A stretch of 64,000 bases of DNA, from contig CAYRGG010000017.1 of assembly GCA_964423745.1 (NCBI GenBank), positions 9,789 to 73,788 on the forward strand. The letters are read 5' to 3'. The translations under genes were made by a program, and so were the position numbers. Shown here piece by piece: positions 62,435 through 64,000 of the stretch; within the stretch, counting starts at the first letter, position 1; each line of letters starts with the position of its first letter. This stretch comes from CAYRGG01 sp964423745. GTDB lineage: Bacteria > Pseudomonadota > Gammaproteobacteria > Competibacterales > Competibacteraceae. Below the pieces are notes generated by a model. The model was not told the origin of the DNA. It saw only the letters and a program-made list of their open reading frames with translations, and did no database searches.

Positions 62435-63751
62435 TTAGTCGGAAGTGGCCTGATAATCTGGTAGAGTCCGAATAGCAGGATGCGACTGCCACCAGTAATC
62501 GTCATATTCAAGAAGCGCTAAATTGAACAACAGCTTGCGGGTTTCTTCGGAATTTTGCGCCCGTTCCGGTGGCGCACGATCGACTTCGCGAAGTAACGAA
62601 TAATCCTGCGCTTCTAATATACGACGATATTCAGTGGCCAGTTTTTTGACCGCTTTTTCCGCAGCGTCTTGATTGAATAACTCTCCCTCGGCAAGTTGAA
62701 AAGCGTAGTTTAATAAACGCAGCAAATCCCGAGGATGACCTCCTGAGTATTGAATCAAATAATCGACAGTAGTTTCTAAGTCAAATAAATGCCTGTCAGC
62801 GCGGCGATAAATTATCTTGCGCATGGTGCTGTAGCCTTGATCAATAGGCGAAGCGCTCTGTTTTTCCGACAATTTGATCATAGGCAAGCGAAATACTAAG
62901 GAAAAACTTTGATGGATCTGGCTACCTTCATGGGTGAGATAGATGGGTGCGCAGTAGACAAAGTTGCTGCGGATGAGTTGTAACTGATGCACATCAGTCA
63001 GAAAAAACCGTCTGCTATCTGCACCATCGAGCCGGTCAGTCCCATCAATGATAAAAATCAGCTTTTGGCCTTTACCTTGTTTTTTGAGTTCAGTCTCTGC
63101 AGCTTCGATCAATAGGTTAAAAGAGTCTGCAAACTCGGTGAAAGAGTTTTTTATTATCCGCCGGAGTTCTTCCTTATGAGTTGAATTTACTTTGAAGGAA
63201 TTTGTGATGGCGGCGAATAATTCTCCAATGAAAGGAATACCCGATTTAGCGCTTGCACCCGCTTGAACATCGCTAGCAAATTCTTTGGTTGCCGCGTGAC
63301 TTTCGATGCGTTCTTTAAACCAGTTTTCCAAGCGTGTTAGAAACACTTGATCAAGATTTATCTGTTCGTCTTCTAACCGCTTTAAAAGCTGCCGAGCGAG
63401 AGTAAGTAATACATCGGCGACTTGTAAGTTGTTAGTGTCCAATTCTCGCACCACATCGAGAAATACAACCCAATATTTTTCTGCACCATGGAGCTTTTTT
63501 GTCAAACGGCGCAGCTCCGTGCTTTTACCGCTGCCTCTGTGCCCACAATACAACGTATAACAATCGCTGCGGGCTTTTTTTAGCACTAATGAATTAGGCT
63601 CGACACCTAAATGCCGTAACAGGTTAGAATTATACGTCGCCCCACGGGCTAGCTCGGTTTCCACAAAGCGTGGATCATCGGCTTCCAGCGGCTCGTCGTA
63701 TCTCAGCTGGTCGGATACTTCCCAAAGCGTCTGCGGTGGTTGATAAGACAT
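62435..63751 (-). CDS. AAA/STAND-like P-loop NTPase, 438 aa
   Basis: Walker A GHRGSGKST at residues 70-78, Walker B FIIDGTDRLD near 230-240 and a winged-helix-like lid with SGGHPRDLLRLLNYA near 350. The order fits the AAA/Orc-like NTPases close to STAND proteins. The N-terminal about 60 residues lead into the NTPase (DDPRFVETELARG) without a known effector domain. No nuclease, TIR or protease motif was found. The ATG at 63751 opens a two-gene unit with the TPR protein. Confidence 0.78.
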   Translation of the reverse strand: MSYQPPQTLWEVSDQLRYDEPLEADDPRFVETELARGATYNSNLLRHLGVEPNSLVLKKARSDCYTLYCGHRGSGKSTELRRLTKKLHGAEKYWVVFLDVVRELDTNNLQVADVLLTLARQLLKRLEDEQINLDQVFLTRLENWFKERIESHAATKEFASDVQAGASAKSGIPFIGELFAAITNSFKVNSTHKEELRRIIKNSFTEFADSFNLLIEAAETELKKQGKGQKLIFIIDGTDRLDGADSRRFFLTDVHQLQLIRSNFVYCAPIYLTHEGSQIHQSFSLVFRLPMIKLSEKQSASPIDQGYSTMRKIIYRRADRHLFDLETTVDYLIQYSGGHPRDLLRLLNYAFQLAEGELFNQDAAEKAVKKLATEYRRILEAQDYSLLREVDRAPPERAQNSEETRKLLFNLALLEYDDYWWQSHPAIRTLPDYQATSD

Positions 63752-64000
63752 GGTTTATTTCCTAAGACTATCGATACGAAAATAGCTCGTTATAAAAACT
63801 CATCTGTGACTTATGCGTTGCAAATTTCCTTGAGTTGTAGTTTATTGCTTATAAGTGTCTTTTAACCTGAGCAGAAACGAGGGCTGTAATTGGAATCCTT
63901 TGACCTGCTGGGTGGTCACCGCATTTTGTTTCCAGTTGGCGATAAATTGAAGTGGCTACACTATACCGGACACCTTGAAACAAGAGAGAATAGAGAAACA
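63752..64000. other. Right-edge region, nothing firmly assigned
   Basis: Promoter region of the NTPase gene plus a minus-strand frame open from the edge to a stop at 63849-63851 (about 50 codons, ending in ALVSAQVKRHL). It may be the C-terminus of a gene outside the window or a transposase remnant; I do not recognise it. Confidence 0.3.

Noticed and set aside
63849..64000. Open frame at the right edge as a transposase end
   Set aside because: Only about 50 codons, no motif recognised and no start inside the window; recorded only as an unassigned edge region.
1..64000. CRISPR arrays, tRNA and rRNA genes, phage genes, complete insertion sequences
   Set aside because: None could be found by reading; the only repeats are the short dispersed families listed.

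Overview
The window looks like the chromosome of a gammaproteobacterium of moderate GC content. The basis is a close PdhR-type regulator, a SixA/CorC/TrmO/glutaredoxin gene complement, the RDD-SpoIIM-DUF4129-DUF4350-MoxR-DUF58 operon, and dispersed palindromic repeats of a type I associate with sulfur- and methane-oxidising gammaproteobacteria. I cannot name the genus. I saw no rRNA, tRNA, CRISPR array, phage or complete insertion sequence.

Region 1 (1-16.4 kb) reads as a lactate/pyruvate catabolic island. On the minus strand lie a large FAD/Fe-S D-lactate dehydrogenase (cut by the left edge) and lutA-lutB-lutC for L-lactate oxidation. A divergent PdhR-like GntR regulator and a small unknown protein follow. 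Then comes a plus-strand operon for a 2-oxoacid (probably pyruvate):ferredoxin oxidoreductase (gamma, alpha, beta) ending in a GltD-like FAD/NAD(P) reductase fused to a 2[4Fe-4S] ferredoxin. After a bidirectional terminator come a CBS-domain protein and a DctPQM TRAP transporter whose binding protein resembles the 2-oxoacid/lactate type. GGTC-N3-GACC dyads lie near lutA, downstream of pdhR and upstream of porG, so one regulator may control the whole route from lactate to pyruvate to acetyl-CoA, reduced ferredoxin and NAD(P)H.

Region 2 (16.4-26.9 kb) is mixed: universal stress protein, a membrane phosphoglycerol-transferase/sulfatase-type enzyme followed by a processive GT2 glycosyltransferase, glutaredoxin, a 3D-domain protein, a TupBCA tungstate transporter with candidate TTATCTA operators, DUF302 and LysE proteins, a cyclic-nucleotide-binding protein and an unknown polytopic membrane protein.

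Region 3 (27-36.5 kb) is a minus-strand operon of RDD, SpoIIM, DUF4129, DUF4350, MoxR and DUF58 proteins, followed by a giant DUF2339 membrane protein.

Region 4 (36.7-54.5 kb) is rich in storage and carbohydrate functions: GH31 alpha-glucosidase, patatin phospholipase, polyphosphate:AMP phosphotransferase, CorC/HlyC protein, SixA, a GH65 disaccharide phosphorylase and a beta-phosphoglucomutase/trehalose-6-phosphate phosphatase fusion. A PatB/MalY lyase and TrmO follow. A 629-bp gene-free stretch (40341-40969) carries unusually dense operator-like dyads.

Region 5 (54.5-64 kb) has a flavodoxin-fold reductase, a VapBC-type toxin-antitoxin pair, a dipeptide-type ABC importer with a permease-ATPase fusion and no adjacent binding protein, a block of three repeat types, and a two-gene NTPase + TPR module that resembles a split STAND/NLR-like system. 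That module is the best candidate here for an undescribed system. Three families of short dispersed repeats (A: about 105-120 bp, three copies; B: 145 bp MITE-like, two copies; C: GTAGGGTGC palindrome, one copy) sit between operons, and one copy of A lies inside the TRAP operon.
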